Source: Methanobacteriota archaeon (lineage in GTDB: Archaea; Thermoplasmatota; Poseidoniia; Poseidoniales; Poseidoniaceae). From it: a stretch of 28,615 nt of DNA. Numbering within the stretch: position 1 is the stretch's first letter; every line of letters starts with the position of its first letter. This document shows, piece after piece, positions 1 to 6,967 of this stretch. The translations under genes were made by a program, and so were the position numbers. Where the stretch lies: NCBI GenBank assembly GCA_002731395.1, contig PCBQ01000002.1, positions 12,767 to 41,381 of the forward strand, in the 5' to 3' direction. The notes below the pieces were generated by a model. The model ran no database searches and had not been told where the DNA came from. It saw nothing but the letters and a program-made list of their open reading frames with translations.

Positions 1-17
1 ACGACGACGGTCGAGGT

Positions 18-33
18 GGTCCCGTCCGGGACC
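18..33 (-). terminator. Hairpin distal to the ribosomal stalk operon
   Basis: GGTCCC and GGGACC arms of 6 bp enclose a 4-nt loop, about 60 nt beyond the L12 stop codon. There is no T-tract, so a role in termination or 3'-end stability is only a guess from position. Confidence 0.3.
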
Positions 34-69
34 GGCCATCAAGGCTGACGCAGGCAGGACCTGGGTCAG

Positions 70-85
70 CACGACAACGGTCGTG
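70..85 (-). terminator. Hairpin immediately after the L12/P1 stop codon
   Basis: CACGAC and GTCGTG form a perfect 6-bp stem with a 4-nt loop starting 5 nt beyond the L12 stop. Its position at the end of a long ribosomal-protein operon suggests a 3'-end or termination structure. No strong T-run follows, so this is tentative. Confidence 0.35.
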
Positions 86-90
86 TCGGA

Positions 91-396
91 TCAGCCGAAG
101 AGCGAGCCGAGGCCTTCGAAGCCACCCTCTTCCTCTTCTTCTTCCTCAGCGGCCTCCTCAGCGGGGGCAGCGTCGGCAGCAGCGGAAGCAGCCGCAGCGG
201 GTGCAGCGGCAGCGGGGGCAGCGACGGCCTGGGTCATGGCTTCAGCGATGTCGATACCGCCGAGCGAGGCCACCAGGGCCTTGACTCGGGCGGCGTCGAC
301 GTCAACACCAGCGGCCGCCAGAACGGCGGTCACGGCATCGTCGTTGATGTCCTTCTCAGCAGCGTGCAGCATCATGGCAGCGTAGACGTACTCCAT
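91..396 (-). CDS. rpl12: Ribosomal protein L12/P1 (acidic stalk protein)
   Basis: Archaeal P1/L12, the multicopy acidic protein of the large-subunit stalk. Dimers bind the P0/L10 helix and recruit translation GTPases. The N-terminus MEYVYAAMML is the family's dimerisation helix. It is followed by a long Ala-rich hinge (about residues 58-80), a run of seven Glu and the terminal GFEGLGSLFG tail that contacts elongation factors; the P0 protein of the neighbouring gene ends in a near copy. A GTG nine bases upstream would add three residues, but family alignment and a GAGGTGA Shine-Dalgarno 5 nt before the ATG at 396 favour this start (101 aa, normal length). It is the last gene of the secE-spt5-L11-L1-L10-L12 block. 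Confidence 0.96.
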   Translation of the reverse strand: MEYVYAAMMLHAAEKDINDDAVTAVLAAAGVDVDAARVKALVASLGGIDIAEAMTQAVAAPAAAAPAAAASAAADAAPAEEAAEEEEEEEGGFEGLGSLFG

Positions 397-423
397 TTCA
401 TTCACCTCATGTGTTTTGGTTGT

Positions 424-1443
424 TCAGCCGAACAGGTCTCCAAGGCCGCCGAAACCGGCTTCCTCTTCTTCCTCTTCCTCTTCCTGTGCCGCCTCGGCTG
501 GGGCGGTTTCGGTGCTCTCAGCGACAGCGGCCGTGGCGGCAGCAGCGTCAGCTGCAGCCCCCAGCATGGCCGCTAACTCGTCGTCGAGGGCGGAGGAATC
601 GAGCGAACCCGCGACGCCCATGGCCGCGCGGTGGGCGCGACCAAGCAGGTGCGGGAGGGTCGTGGTCGAGATGTGCGCCACCTCGAGGGCCACGGCCAGG
701 GCCTCTGAGGAGGCCTTCGCGAGCAGGGTTGGGGTGGTCTCTGGCGTGAACCAACCGATGTGGCAGGCAACGTTGAACGCGCCTGCCGCGAATCCAATCA
801 GGTCCGAGCGGAACGCGTCGAAATCGATGTCCAGCACGTCGGGGCGGAAGATGACGCCCTCTTCGTAGGTCCCGATCAGCCGAAGACCGGTGACGATGGG
901 GTTGATGCCAATCTTACCGAGCATCATACCAAGGTCACCTTCGAAGACTTCGCCTTCCTTCAGGACAACGGTTTCCTTCTGAATGTGGACGCTGCCACCC
1001 ATGATTTTTGCAGGAATGCCAACCGAGTTCAATTCACCCACGATGGGGCCAGGACCCATGCCGGTGTCCATCTTCTCCACCACGATGTCGTGAGGTGCAA
1101 CGTCACCGGGCTTGGCCGCACGACCGGCCTCGGTGGCCTTGAGGTCGGTGAAGAGCTCGAAGGAGTTCTTGGTGCTGGTGGACACGATGGCCGGTTGAAC
1201 GGCGCCGTCAAAGAGGGCCTCGAGGGTCTCAGCGTCTTGTCCGGTGTTGATCCAAGCAAGGCGCATCAGGCGCTTCTTCGCGACACGGATGTCCATGTTC
1301 TCACGAAGCGTTTTGCGCATCTCGATCATCGAATCGGCAGGGACGCCATGAATGTCGATGACGGCAATGGTGTCACCGGAGGTGATGAGGGACTCAAGGT
1401 CAGCAACGGTGTCGCGCTTCCAAGACATGACCTTGGGAATCAT
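424..1443 (-). CDS. rpl10: Ribosomal protein L10/P0 (stalk base)
   Basis: Acidic stalk-base protein P0, which binds 23S rRNA near L11 and carries several L12 dimers. The N-terminal L10 domain (roughly residues 8-110, with the rRNA-binding KKRLMRLAW stretch) is followed by the archaeal/eukaryal insertion domain (about 110-190) and L12-binding helices. An Ala-rich linker then leads to an acidic tail of seven Glu ending GFGGLGDLFG, matching the L12 tail. At 339 aa it has normal archaeal length. The ATG overlaps the L1 stop codon as ATGA, and a GGAGGTG Shine-Dalgarno lies inside the end of L1, so translation is coupled to L1. The known partner L11 is unusually short in this window. Confidence 0.96.
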   Translation of the reverse strand: MIPKVMSWKRDTVADLESLITSGDTIAVIDIHGVPADSMIEMRKTLRENMDIRVAKKRLMRLAWINTGQDAETLEALFDGAVQPAIVSTSTKNSFELFTDLKATEAGRAAKPGDVAPHDIVVEKMDTGMGPGPIVGELNSVGIPAKIMGGSVHIQKETVVLKEGEVFEGDLGMMLGKIGINPIVTGLRLIGTYEEGVIFRPDVLDIDFDAFRSDLIGFAAGAFNVACHIGWFTPETTPTLLAKASSEALAVALEVAHISTTTLPHLLGRAHRAAMGVAGSLDSSALDDELAAMLGAAADAAAATAAVAESTETAPAEAAQEEEEEEEEAGFGGLGDLFG

Positions 1444-2084
1444 GCGGCCACCTCCACCTTCACCGAGGGACCCATGGTCGTCTTGATGTAGAGTGAGCGG
1501 ATGTTGTTAGGACCGCGCTCGAGACGGGTCAGCACGCGCTTGTAAACTTCCATGGCGTTGGCGGTCAAGTCGTCCAGGGACTGATTTGCAGTGCCAAACG
1601 TGGCGTGGAAGGTCATCTTGTCGCCTGACTTTACGACCACGGTGCTGCGCAGACCCGTGGCCACAACGGCGGGGTCAAGCACGGGGGGAACGGGGCGGGG
1701 CATCTTGCCACGGGGGCCGAGGATGACACCAAGCCAGCGTCCAACGAGGCCCATGTGAGGGACTTCGGAGAGGAAGAAGTCGTAGCGGTTGGCCACCTTC
1801 TTGCCCATGCCCTTGTTGGTGCCCATCTCCTCGATTTGCTCGGGAGCGAACACGTCGATGCCGCCGGCCTTGGCCTTCTCCGCGGCTTCACCGGAAGCGA
1901 ACATCGCGACCTTGATTTCCTTTCCGCGACCGGAGGGGAGACGGATTTCTTCCTTGATACGGTTGTTTGGGTTCTTGAGGTCGACGTCCTTGATGGTGAA
2001 CGCGAATTCGATCGATTCGACAAAGGCGCGCTCAGGCGCCTTGTCCAAGGCTTCGTTGATGGCGGCGGTGATGTTGTTTTCCAT
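1440..2084 (-). CDS. rpl1: Ribosomal protein L1
   Basis: L1 of the large-subunit L1 stalk, which moves deacylated tRNA out of the E site; in archaea it is also a translational repressor of its own operon. At 214 aa it has archaeal length. The GPRGKMPRPVPP stretch (about residues 122-133) is the family's signature region, and the C-terminus IKTTMGPSVKVEV is typical. The ATG at 2084 has a GAGGTGA Shine-Dalgarno 7 nt upstream. The stop overlaps the L10 start as ATGA. A 6-bp hairpin sits in the 61-nt gap to L11 just upstream and is a possible target for L1 autoregulation (inference). Confidence 0.96.
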   Translation of the reverse strand: MENNITAAINEALDKAPERAFVESIEFAFTIKDVDLKNPNNRIKEEIRLPSGRGKEIKVAMFASGEAAEKAKAGGIDVFAPEQIEEMGTNKGMGKKVANRYDFFLSEVPHMGLVGRWLGVILGPRGKMPRPVPPVLDPAVVATGLRSTVVVKSGDKMTFHATFGTANQSLDDLTANAMEVYKRVLTRLERGPNNIRSLYIKTTMGPSVKVEVAA

Positions 2085-2107
2085 ATTGCCTCACCTCTGC
2101 GGTCTGC

Positions 2108-2124
2108 GAGGCGTTAAGCGCCTC
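2108..2124 (-). promoter_or_regulatory. Hairpin in the L11-L1 intercistronic leader
   Basis: GAGGCG and CGCCTC arms with a 5-nt loop (TTAAG on the plus strand), 24 nt before the L1 start and just upstream of its Shine-Dalgarno. Archaeal L1 is known to bind its own mRNA to repress L1-L10-L12 translation. This hairpin is the only obvious structure near the L1 start, so it is a candidate site, but I could not match it to the L1-binding consensus. Confidence 0.35.
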
Positions 2125-2145
2125 TCCCGCATTTCGTGAATCTGT

Positions 2146-2421
2146 TCAGTTGAATCGGTCGTCCCACTCTCCATTCTCAATGATTTTCAGCGCATCCTTG
2201 GGCCAGTGGCCGTCAATCTTGACGCGCATGGCAACGCAGGTGCCGATGACCTCACGGGTCATCGCCTTCAGGTCAGCACCGGTGAGTTCACCGGCCTTGT
2301 CCTTGGCCACACCGATGGCCTTCTCAAGAGGAAGGTCCTCGGTGGCCGCTTCCATGGATCCATTGCACTTCTTGACACCGAGCGCCTTCTTGACGAGCTC
2401 AGCGGTCCAAGGCTTGGCCAT
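2146..2421 (-). CDS. rpl11: Ribosomal protein L11, C-terminal domain only
   Basis: The 91-residue product aligns with the C-terminal, rRNA-binding half of archaeal L11. The PWTAELVKKALG stretch matches the start of the L11 CTD. The VIGTCVAM stretch matches the family's GTC.SMG motif, followed by the usual IDG..P....IE.GE.DD ending. Archaeal L11 is normally about 160 aa. The N-terminal domain, with its PPLGP.LG.LG motif and its role in GTPase and stalk contacts, is absent. Only 128 nt separate this ATG from the spt5 stop, too little for that domain. That gap instead holds a TATA box (2468-2475) and a palindrome, which supports the ATG at 2421 as the true start. Placement between spt5 and L1 is the standard L11 position. 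Confidence 0.88.
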   Translation of the reverse strand: MAKPWTAELVKKALGVKKCNGSMEAATEDLPLEKAIGVAKDKAGELTGADLKAMTREVIGTCVAMRVKIDGHWPKDALKIIENGEWDDRFN

Positions 2422-2431
2422 GACGAAGCAT

Positions 2432-2450
2432 CCTGCACATTGCGTGCAGG
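2432..2450 (-). promoter_or_regulatory. Perfect palindrome in the L11 mRNA leader
   Basis: CCTGCAC and GTGCAGG (7 bp each) enclose 5 nt. With the TATA box centred near 2472, transcription should start around 2446, so the element would form a hairpin at the extreme 5' end of the L11-L1-L10-L12 mRNA. Its distal arm contains the AGG that is the only Shine-Dalgarno-like sequence before the start. It could be a protein operator or an RNA switch that hides the ribosome site. Confidence 0.5.
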
Positions 2451-2467
2451 TGGCCGACTTGACTCGT

Positions 2468-2475
2468 GTATATAA
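2468..2475 (-). promoter_or_regulatory. TATA box of the L11-L1-L10-L12 operon
   Basis: TTATATAC on the minus strand lies about 50 nt before the L11 ATG, in the spt5-L11 gap. It is the best archaeal TATA element in this part of the window. It implies a leader of about 25 nt and a promoter separate from secE-spt5. Confidence 0.65.
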
Positions 2476-2549
2476 TCGCGATGGAGGCGCAATCCAAGGA
2501 AAATCGACGGCCTGTCGGCCTTCACGTCATGCGAATTACCGCGTTAAGC

Positions 2550-3467
2550 TCATTCGTTGACACGCTCGATGACGCGCACGTGGTCACCGCGCATGCTGAG
2601 GGTCATGGGGATGACCTGCTCGTAGAGTTCCATGGTGACCTCTTCCTTGGTGTCAGCCACGGCGGTGATGCGGGCCTTTTCGCCCTTGAACGCACCCGTC
2701 ACGATCTCGACGATGCAGCCCACATCGATGCCGCTGGTCACGGCCTTGGGCTCGAGGTAGGGCAGGATGTTCTCCAACGGTGCCTCACCTGGAAGCACGG
2801 ACTTGGCGTTCTTGAGCGGCGTCAAATTGAGACCACGACGAGCCTTTGGGTCGCGGCCACCGGCACGGCCAATGAGTTTCTCCACGTGGTGCTTGGCGCT
2901 GGCTTCGACGAAGACATACCCGCGCATGCTGTGCGGGTGGACGATGGACATGATCTCGTCCTTGAGGGTGCGGAGGCTCCCGCTGCCGTGAATGCGAGCG
3001 TGCATTTCTGAGGCCAAGCGTTGCTCGGAGCCGATGGCGGACTTGACGATGTAAAGGAAGGAACCAACAGAGCCGTACATCTCCTTGAACAGGGTGTCCG
3101 CGCCCTCCATCTCAAGGTCGGAGAAGATGCAGTTGTAGTCCTGCAGGTTCCCTGGGTCAATCCACTCTGCGGCGTCGTAAACGCCGGCTGGGTTGACCTC
3201 ATCGCTGGAGGAAATCACGAGGTACGGGATGACGTCCACGAGGGTGCGACCCATGTCGATGCCTCGGTCGGGACCTTCCTTGTGAAGGATCAGCTGGTCG
3301 ACGGAGAGTCCGGTGACTTCAGCCACACGAGCGAGGACTTCCTCGGGCGTGGAACCGCTGCCGTACACTCCGTCCCAAAGTCCTGGGAAGCTGGCGTCTG
3401 AACTGTGGCGGCGAAGCAGGAGGAGTTTCTCCTCGTGGCGTACGTAGGCGATGAAATCAGTCTGCAC
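2550..3467 (-). CDS. spt5: Transcription elongation factor Spt5/NusG with N-terminal Nudix-like domain
   Basis: The C-terminal half is archaeal Spt5. An NGN domain (about residues 137-225, beginning SFLYIVKSAIGSEQRLA) binds RNA polymerase with Spt4, and a KOW domain (about 245-300, DVGCIVEIVTGAFKGEKARI) follows. Residues about 5-120 are an added Nudix-fold domain: FIAYVRHEEKLLLLRR, then PGLWDGVYGSG, and later YDAAEWIDPGNLQDYN. Its Nudix box (33-54) is degenerate: the REUXEE catalytic core reads RVAEVT, so hydrolase activity is unlikely. Typical archaeal Spt5 is about 150 aa; this is 305. The GTG at 3467 is chosen because a GAGGTG Shine-Dalgarno, overlapping the secE stop, lies 6 nt upstream; an ATG-frame start at 3506 would run into secE. 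The NGN-KOW assignment is firm, the Nudix one good. Confidence 0.9.
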   Translation of the reverse strand: MQTDFIAYVRHEEKLLLLRRHSSDASFPGLWDGVYGSGSTPEEVLARVAEVTGLSVDQLILHKEGPDRGIDMGRTLVDVIPYLVISSSDEVNPAGVYDAAEWIDPGNLQDYNCIFSDLEMEGADTLFKEMYGSVGSFLYIVKSAIGSEQRLASEMHARIHGSGSLRTLKDEIMSIVHPHSMRGYVFVEASAKHHVEKLIGRAGGRDPKARRGLNLTPLKNAKSVLPGEAPLENILPYLEPKAVTSGIDVGCIVEIVTGAFKGEKARITAVADTKEEVTMELYEQVIPMTLSMRGDHVRVIERVNE

Positions 3468-3477
3468 GTTAAGCACC

Positions 3478-3750
3478 TCAGGGGAGGGGGATGTTGAACA
3501 CGTCATGGATCAGCCACGGGAAGGTGTGGTCCATCAGGAGCAAGATGAGGAAGCCGATGGCGCCGAGCACCAACAGACCGATGCCGCACACGATGGACGT
3601 GCGGCGGAACTCCTCGGGACTTGGCTTGCGGGCCATGCGGATGATACGGGCCCACGAACCCTTGGTGATGTTCCGACGGACCCACGCCTCGACAGCGTCT
3701 TGACGGTCCTGAACACGTTGCTCAAACGAAGGATTGGCGTCCGTGGACAT
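3478..3750 (-). CDS. secE: Protein translocase subunit SecE (Sec61 gamma)
   Basis: Small tail-anchored subunit of the Sec translocon that clamps SecY. The 90-aa protein has an amphipathic cytosolic helix carrying the family's KPSPEEFRRTS stretch (about 42-52). One transmembrane segment follows (about 54-74, GIGLLVLGAIGFLILLLM), then a short outside tail. This is the usual archaeal layout, and adjacency to spt5 is conserved in archaea. The ATG has a GAGGTTG Shine-Dalgarno 4 nt upstream. Its TGA stop is fused to the Shine-Dalgarno of spt5 (TGAGGTG), suggesting translational coupling. Confidence 0.92.
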   Translation of the reverse strand: MSTDANPSFEQRVQDRQDAVEAWVRRNITKGSWARIIRMARKPSPEEFRRTSIVCGIGLLVLGAIGFLILLLMDHTFPWLIHDVFNIPLP

Positions 3751-3811
3751 GGTGCAACCTCAGCCTGCCGAGCGACCTGCCCCCTCATTAAGAACGCATC
3801 GGCCGGAAATC

Positions 3812-3840
3812 GCCCCTCTTCGGGAGGCTTCTTGAGGGGC
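3812..3840. promoter_or_regulatory. Inverted repeat between divergent secE and dnaJ genes
   Basis: GCCCCTC (3812-3818) and GAGGGGC (3834-3840) form 7-bp arms. The left arm's CCTC can alternatively pair with GAGG at 3824-3827. The element lies in the 107-bp divergent intergenic region, 18 nt before the dnaJ start. It could be an operator or a 5'-leader hairpin of dnaJ. No convincing TATA box is visible here. Confidence 0.35.
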
Positions 3841-3857
3841 AGCAGGCCAGCGGTGTC

Positions 3858-4742
3858 GTGGCCAGCGGTCGTGACCCCTACGAGGTTCTCGGCGTCGGCC
3901 GAGACGCCGGAGACGCCGAAATCCGTCGCGCATACCGCCGGCTGGCCAGGCAATTTCACCCGGACCGCAACAAGGGCGACGCCGCTGCAGAGGCGCGCTT
4001 CAAGGAGGTACAAGCCGCGTACGACGCCATCGGCACGGCGGAGGCACGCGAAGCACAGCGTCGCAAGGCCTTCACCGGTTTTGGTGGGCCCGGAGGCTTC
4101 GGCGGCATGCCCGGCGGCATGGGGCAATTTGAGGATCTCATCGGGCAAATGTTCGGCCAGCGGGCCGGTCCGGGACGTGTCCCTCCCCGACAGCAACGCG
4201 CACGACCGGCCCCCAGAGGCGGAGACGTCAACGTGCACCTCGACCTCACTTTGGCCCAAGCCACAGAGGGTGGCACCTTTCCGTTCACCGTCCGGCGCCT
4301 GCGCCTGACGTCCAGTGGAGGGGTGGAAACGAAGGCTGCCTCATTGCGGATGACGCTCGATCCTGGGGCCGCTCATGGAACCGCAAAGCGCCTCAGAGGG
4401 CAAGGCCATGAACATCCAGAAGGGACGACTGGCGACGCCATCGTTACGCTTCGAATCGATCCCGGCGAAGACCGTCGATGGGAAGAAGGGCGCTTGGTGC
4501 AATCCGTTCAGGTGCCGTACAGCACCCTGATGCTGGGCGGAAAGGTCGAGGTGACCTTGCCCGACGGCCGGGCCGGTCGCTTGACCGTCCCGGAGGGCTC
4601 GCTGGTCGGCGATCGACGGCGGATGCCTGGGCAGGGTTATGCCAAAGGGGACCTGGATCTGGAGTTTGAATTGGCTGAACACGCCTCCCTTGATGAGGCA
4701 CAAGCAGAAGCCTTGGCCCGACTGCGTGATCTCGGCCTCTGA
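3858..4742 (+). CDS. DnaJ/Hsp40 co-chaperone without zinc finger (type B)
   Basis: J-domain co-chaperone expected to stimulate DnaK ATPase and deliver substrates. The J domain occupies residues about 5-70 (DPYEVLGV...YRRLARQFHPDRN) with the essential HPD motif. A Gly/Phe-rich linker (about 72-95) follows, then the two beta-barrel substrate-binding domains and a C-terminal dimerisation helix. The four CXXCXGXG zinc motifs of canonical DnaJ are missing, so it is a CbpA/DnaJB-type protein of 294 aa. The start is GTG. No dnaK or grpE lies in this window. The gene reads into RNase R with a 36-bp gap, suggesting co-transcription. Confidence 0.9.
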   Translation: MASGRDPYEVLGVGRDAGDAEIRRAYRRLARQFHPDRNKGDAAAEARFKEVQAAYDAIGTAEAREAQRRKAFTGFGGPGGFGGMPGGMGQFEDLIGQMFGQRAGPGRVPPRQQRARPAPRGGDVNVHLDLTLAQATEGGTFPFTVRRLRLTSSGGVETKAASLRMTLDPGAAHGTAKRLRGQGHEHPEGTTGDAIVTLRIDPGEDRRWEEGRLVQSVQVPYSTLMLGGKVEVTLPDGRAGRLTVPEGSLVGDRRRMPGQGYAKGDLDLEFELAEHASLDEAQAEALARLRDLGL

Positions 4743-4778
4743 GGCCACCTTCTTGGCGAAAGGACCTGTGGGGCCATC

Positions 4779-6962
4779 ATGGACCGGCGGCGAGGTGGCG
4801 GCTCTGGTCATCGGCATCGGCGCCAGCGTGGGCCAAAAGCACCGGACGACGACCGACTCTGGCGCCGCCTTCACGACGCCCTTGGACGACGTGCTGAGGA
4901 ACCGAACACGGCAGAAGACCTGTGGAAGGCGGTGTGCGCCAACGAAGGGCAAGCCCTCGAAGGACCGGATGCGCGGCGTGCCCGTTCCGCCTTTGACGCG
5001 GCCTTGAGCGAGGCCACCAAGCGAGGGCAGCGGTTGCTTCGCACGGATGCTGGCGTGCGCTTGCGCTCACGGGAGACCATTGAAGCATCGTCCAAATCCC
5101 GGCAGCGATGGCAGGCGCGCCTTGACGGCACGGAAGGCCCGGACGAGACCCTCACCGAAATCCTCCGGTGCTGGTTGCTCGAGGCCCCGCTTGAGACCTG
5201 GCCAAAAGAGTGGACTTTGGTCGAGGGAGAACGGGTGCTCGCGTGGGACACTTTCGACCTTGGGAAGGCGCTGGTCGCATGGGCCCGCCGTGTCAGTGGA
5301 CTTCGCTTCCGCGAGGATGCACCACATGTGGCGCATCTGCTGCATGCTGCAGGGGCCATGGATGCTCTGGCGCTCATCGAAGCACGGCTTCGTCAGCGTG
5401 CCAAAGAGCGTGACAATCCCTTTCCAGAGGCGTGGCAACCGCACCTGGTGGAAGTCACAAACGCGCTTGAAGAGGTCAACGGGGACGCTGATGTCGCGGC
5501 CGGTCGCACCGACCTGCGCCACCTTCCGTTCGTGACCATCGATCCGCATGACGCGAAGGATTTCGATGACGCCGTCTGCCTCTCAGAAGACAAGAACACG
5601 TTGTGGGTGGCCATCGCAGACGTGGCGTCCTACGTACGCCAAGACACACCGCTGGACCGAGCGGCTCGCGCCAGAGCCACATCGGTGTACCTCCCGCACA
5701 CGGTGTTGCCCATGCTGCCGCCCCGCCTAGCGGACGACCTGTGCAGCCTTCGAGCAAACGTCGACCGACGAGCCATGGTGTTGGAACTTCGTTTGGACGA
5801 ACAGAAGGTCACCGAATGTGTGCCGCACGAAGCCGTCGTCCGCGTCAGGGCGAACCGCTCTTACGACGAGGTGCTGGAGCGCGGAGAGGTGGACGACCTG
5901 CTGACGCTTGCTGCGGCCATGCGGGAGGGCGATCTTCGGCTGGAATTGCACCAAGCGGAACTGCGCCCGCGCCTGAGGGGAACCGATGACATCAGCGTGG
6001 ACATCAAGCGTCCAAACGATGCCACAGCGATGATTGAGACCTTCATGGTCGCGGCCAATGCAGCGGTTGGGGACCTGCTTGGTTCAGCTGGCGCACCCTT
6101 GCCGTGGCGGTGTCACCTGCCTCCCGATCGCGTGGAAGTGGAGGCGCTGAACGCTCGACTGAAGGCCTTGGACGTCAACATCGAACTGCCCATGCCGTCG
6201 CACAGAACCTCCGGCCAAACCTCCACAGAGGAGCTTTCCGACCTGCTGTCGGGATGGGCGGGCGGCATCACCATCGAATCCGACGCGGAATCTGCCGAGG
6301 ACACGCACCGATCGGACGTGGTTGACCCCGAGGCCCGTCGAGCCATGCTCGACGCCCTGCGCAAGGCCCAACACGCCGCGAGTGAGTTGACCGGAGCGAC
6401 GCGGCGCGTGGTGGACCAGAGCCTCTTCCAACTGATGCAAAGGGCGAGTTATACCGCCACCAACACCGGGCATTTCGGACTTGACCTGAACGCTTATGCG
6501 CACTTTACCAGCCCCATCCGACGCTACCCTGACCTTGTTGCGCACCGGCAACTGAAGGCGTTGATGCGAAACGAAGCATGGCCCCATGCTGCTGATGACA
6601 TGGAAGAATTGGCCGGGCATTGCGGGGACCGGGCGTGGGCCGCGAAGCGGCTCGAATGGGAGGCGGTAGACCAGGCCTTCGCACTCCACCTCACCACCAC
6701 CGAAACCACCGCTTGGCCCGCGAGGGTGGTTTCCTTACGCACGCCATTTGTTCACCTTGACCTCAACGACGATGGCGCACTGCATGGCCGACTGCACTTG
6801 AGTGCCCTGAGCAAGAAGAGCCGTCTGCACATCGACGATCACGGTCTTGTTGTGGAAAGCGAAGAACATCCAGAACCCTTGCTCCGCCTTGGTGAGCGCT
6901 ACCCTTGCCGGCTTCGGGGCCTCGACCTCTGGACGGGAAAACTTGACCTTGCGCCGGTTTGA
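4779..6962 (+). CDS. rnr: RNase II/R family 3'-5' exoribonuclease
   Basis: Processive 3'-5' exoribonuclease of the RNB superfamily (RNase II/R, Dis3). The catalytic RNB domain spans about residues 244-590. It contains HLPFVTIDPHDAKDFDDAV (about 248-266), whose Asp residues 255, 261, 263 and 264 correspond to the Mg-binding set, and HFTSPIRRYPDLVAHR (575-590), the second signature. A short S1-like beta-rich tail (about 655-727) ends the protein. The first about 240 residues do not show obvious cold-shock domains and are more acidic and helical than in bacterial RNase R. RNase R is patchy in archaea, mostly known from haloarchaea, so transfer from bacteria is plausible. The ATG has only a weak Shine-Dalgarno, so the exact start is uncertain. 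Confidence 0.92.
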   Translation: MDRRRGGGSGHRHRRQRGPKAPDDDRLWRRLHDALGRRAEEPNTAEDLWKAVCANEGQALEGPDARRARSAFDAALSEATKRGQRLLRTDAGVRLRSRETIEASSKSRQRWQARLDGTEGPDETLTEILRCWLLEAPLETWPKEWTLVEGERVLAWDTFDLGKALVAWARRVSGLRFREDAPHVAHLLHAAGAMDALALIEARLRQRAKERDNPFPEAWQPHLVEVTNALEEVNGDADVAAGRTDLRHLPFVTIDPHDAKDFDDAVCLSEDKNTLWVAIADVASYVRQDTPLDRAARARATSVYLPHTVLPMLPPRLADDLCSLRANVDRRAMVLELRLDEQKVTECVPHEAVVRVRANRSYDEVLERGEVDDLLTLAAAMREGDLRLELHQAELRPRLRGTDDISVDIKRPNDATAMIETFMVAANAAVGDLLGSAGAPLPWRCHLPPDRVEVEALNARLKALDVNIELPMPSHRTSGQTSTEELSDLLSGWAGGITIESDAESAEDTHRSDVVDPEARRAMLDALRKAQHAASELTGATRRVVDQSLFQLMQRASYTATNTGHFGLDLNAYAHFTSPIRRYPDLVAHRQLKALMRNEAWPHAADDMEELAGHCGDRAWAAKRLEWEAVDQAFALHLTTTETTAWPARVVSLRTPFVHLDLNDDGALHGRLHLSALSKKSRLHIDDHGLVVESEEHPEPLLRLGERYPCRLRGLDLWTGKLDLAPV

Positions 6963-6967
6963 TATTT

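Noticed and set aside
148..240. Ala/GCN-rich repeat tract as a possible repeat element
   Set aside because: It encodes the normal Ala-rich hinge of L12, a low-complexity coding feature.
760..1491. 243-codon open frame on the plus strand
   Set aside because: Antisense to the conserved L10 gene; no independent ribosome site or domain.
2468..2476. Plus-strand promoter (TATATAAT)
   Set aside because: The element is nearly symmetric, but on the plus strand it would fire antisense into spt5 with no gene to serve.
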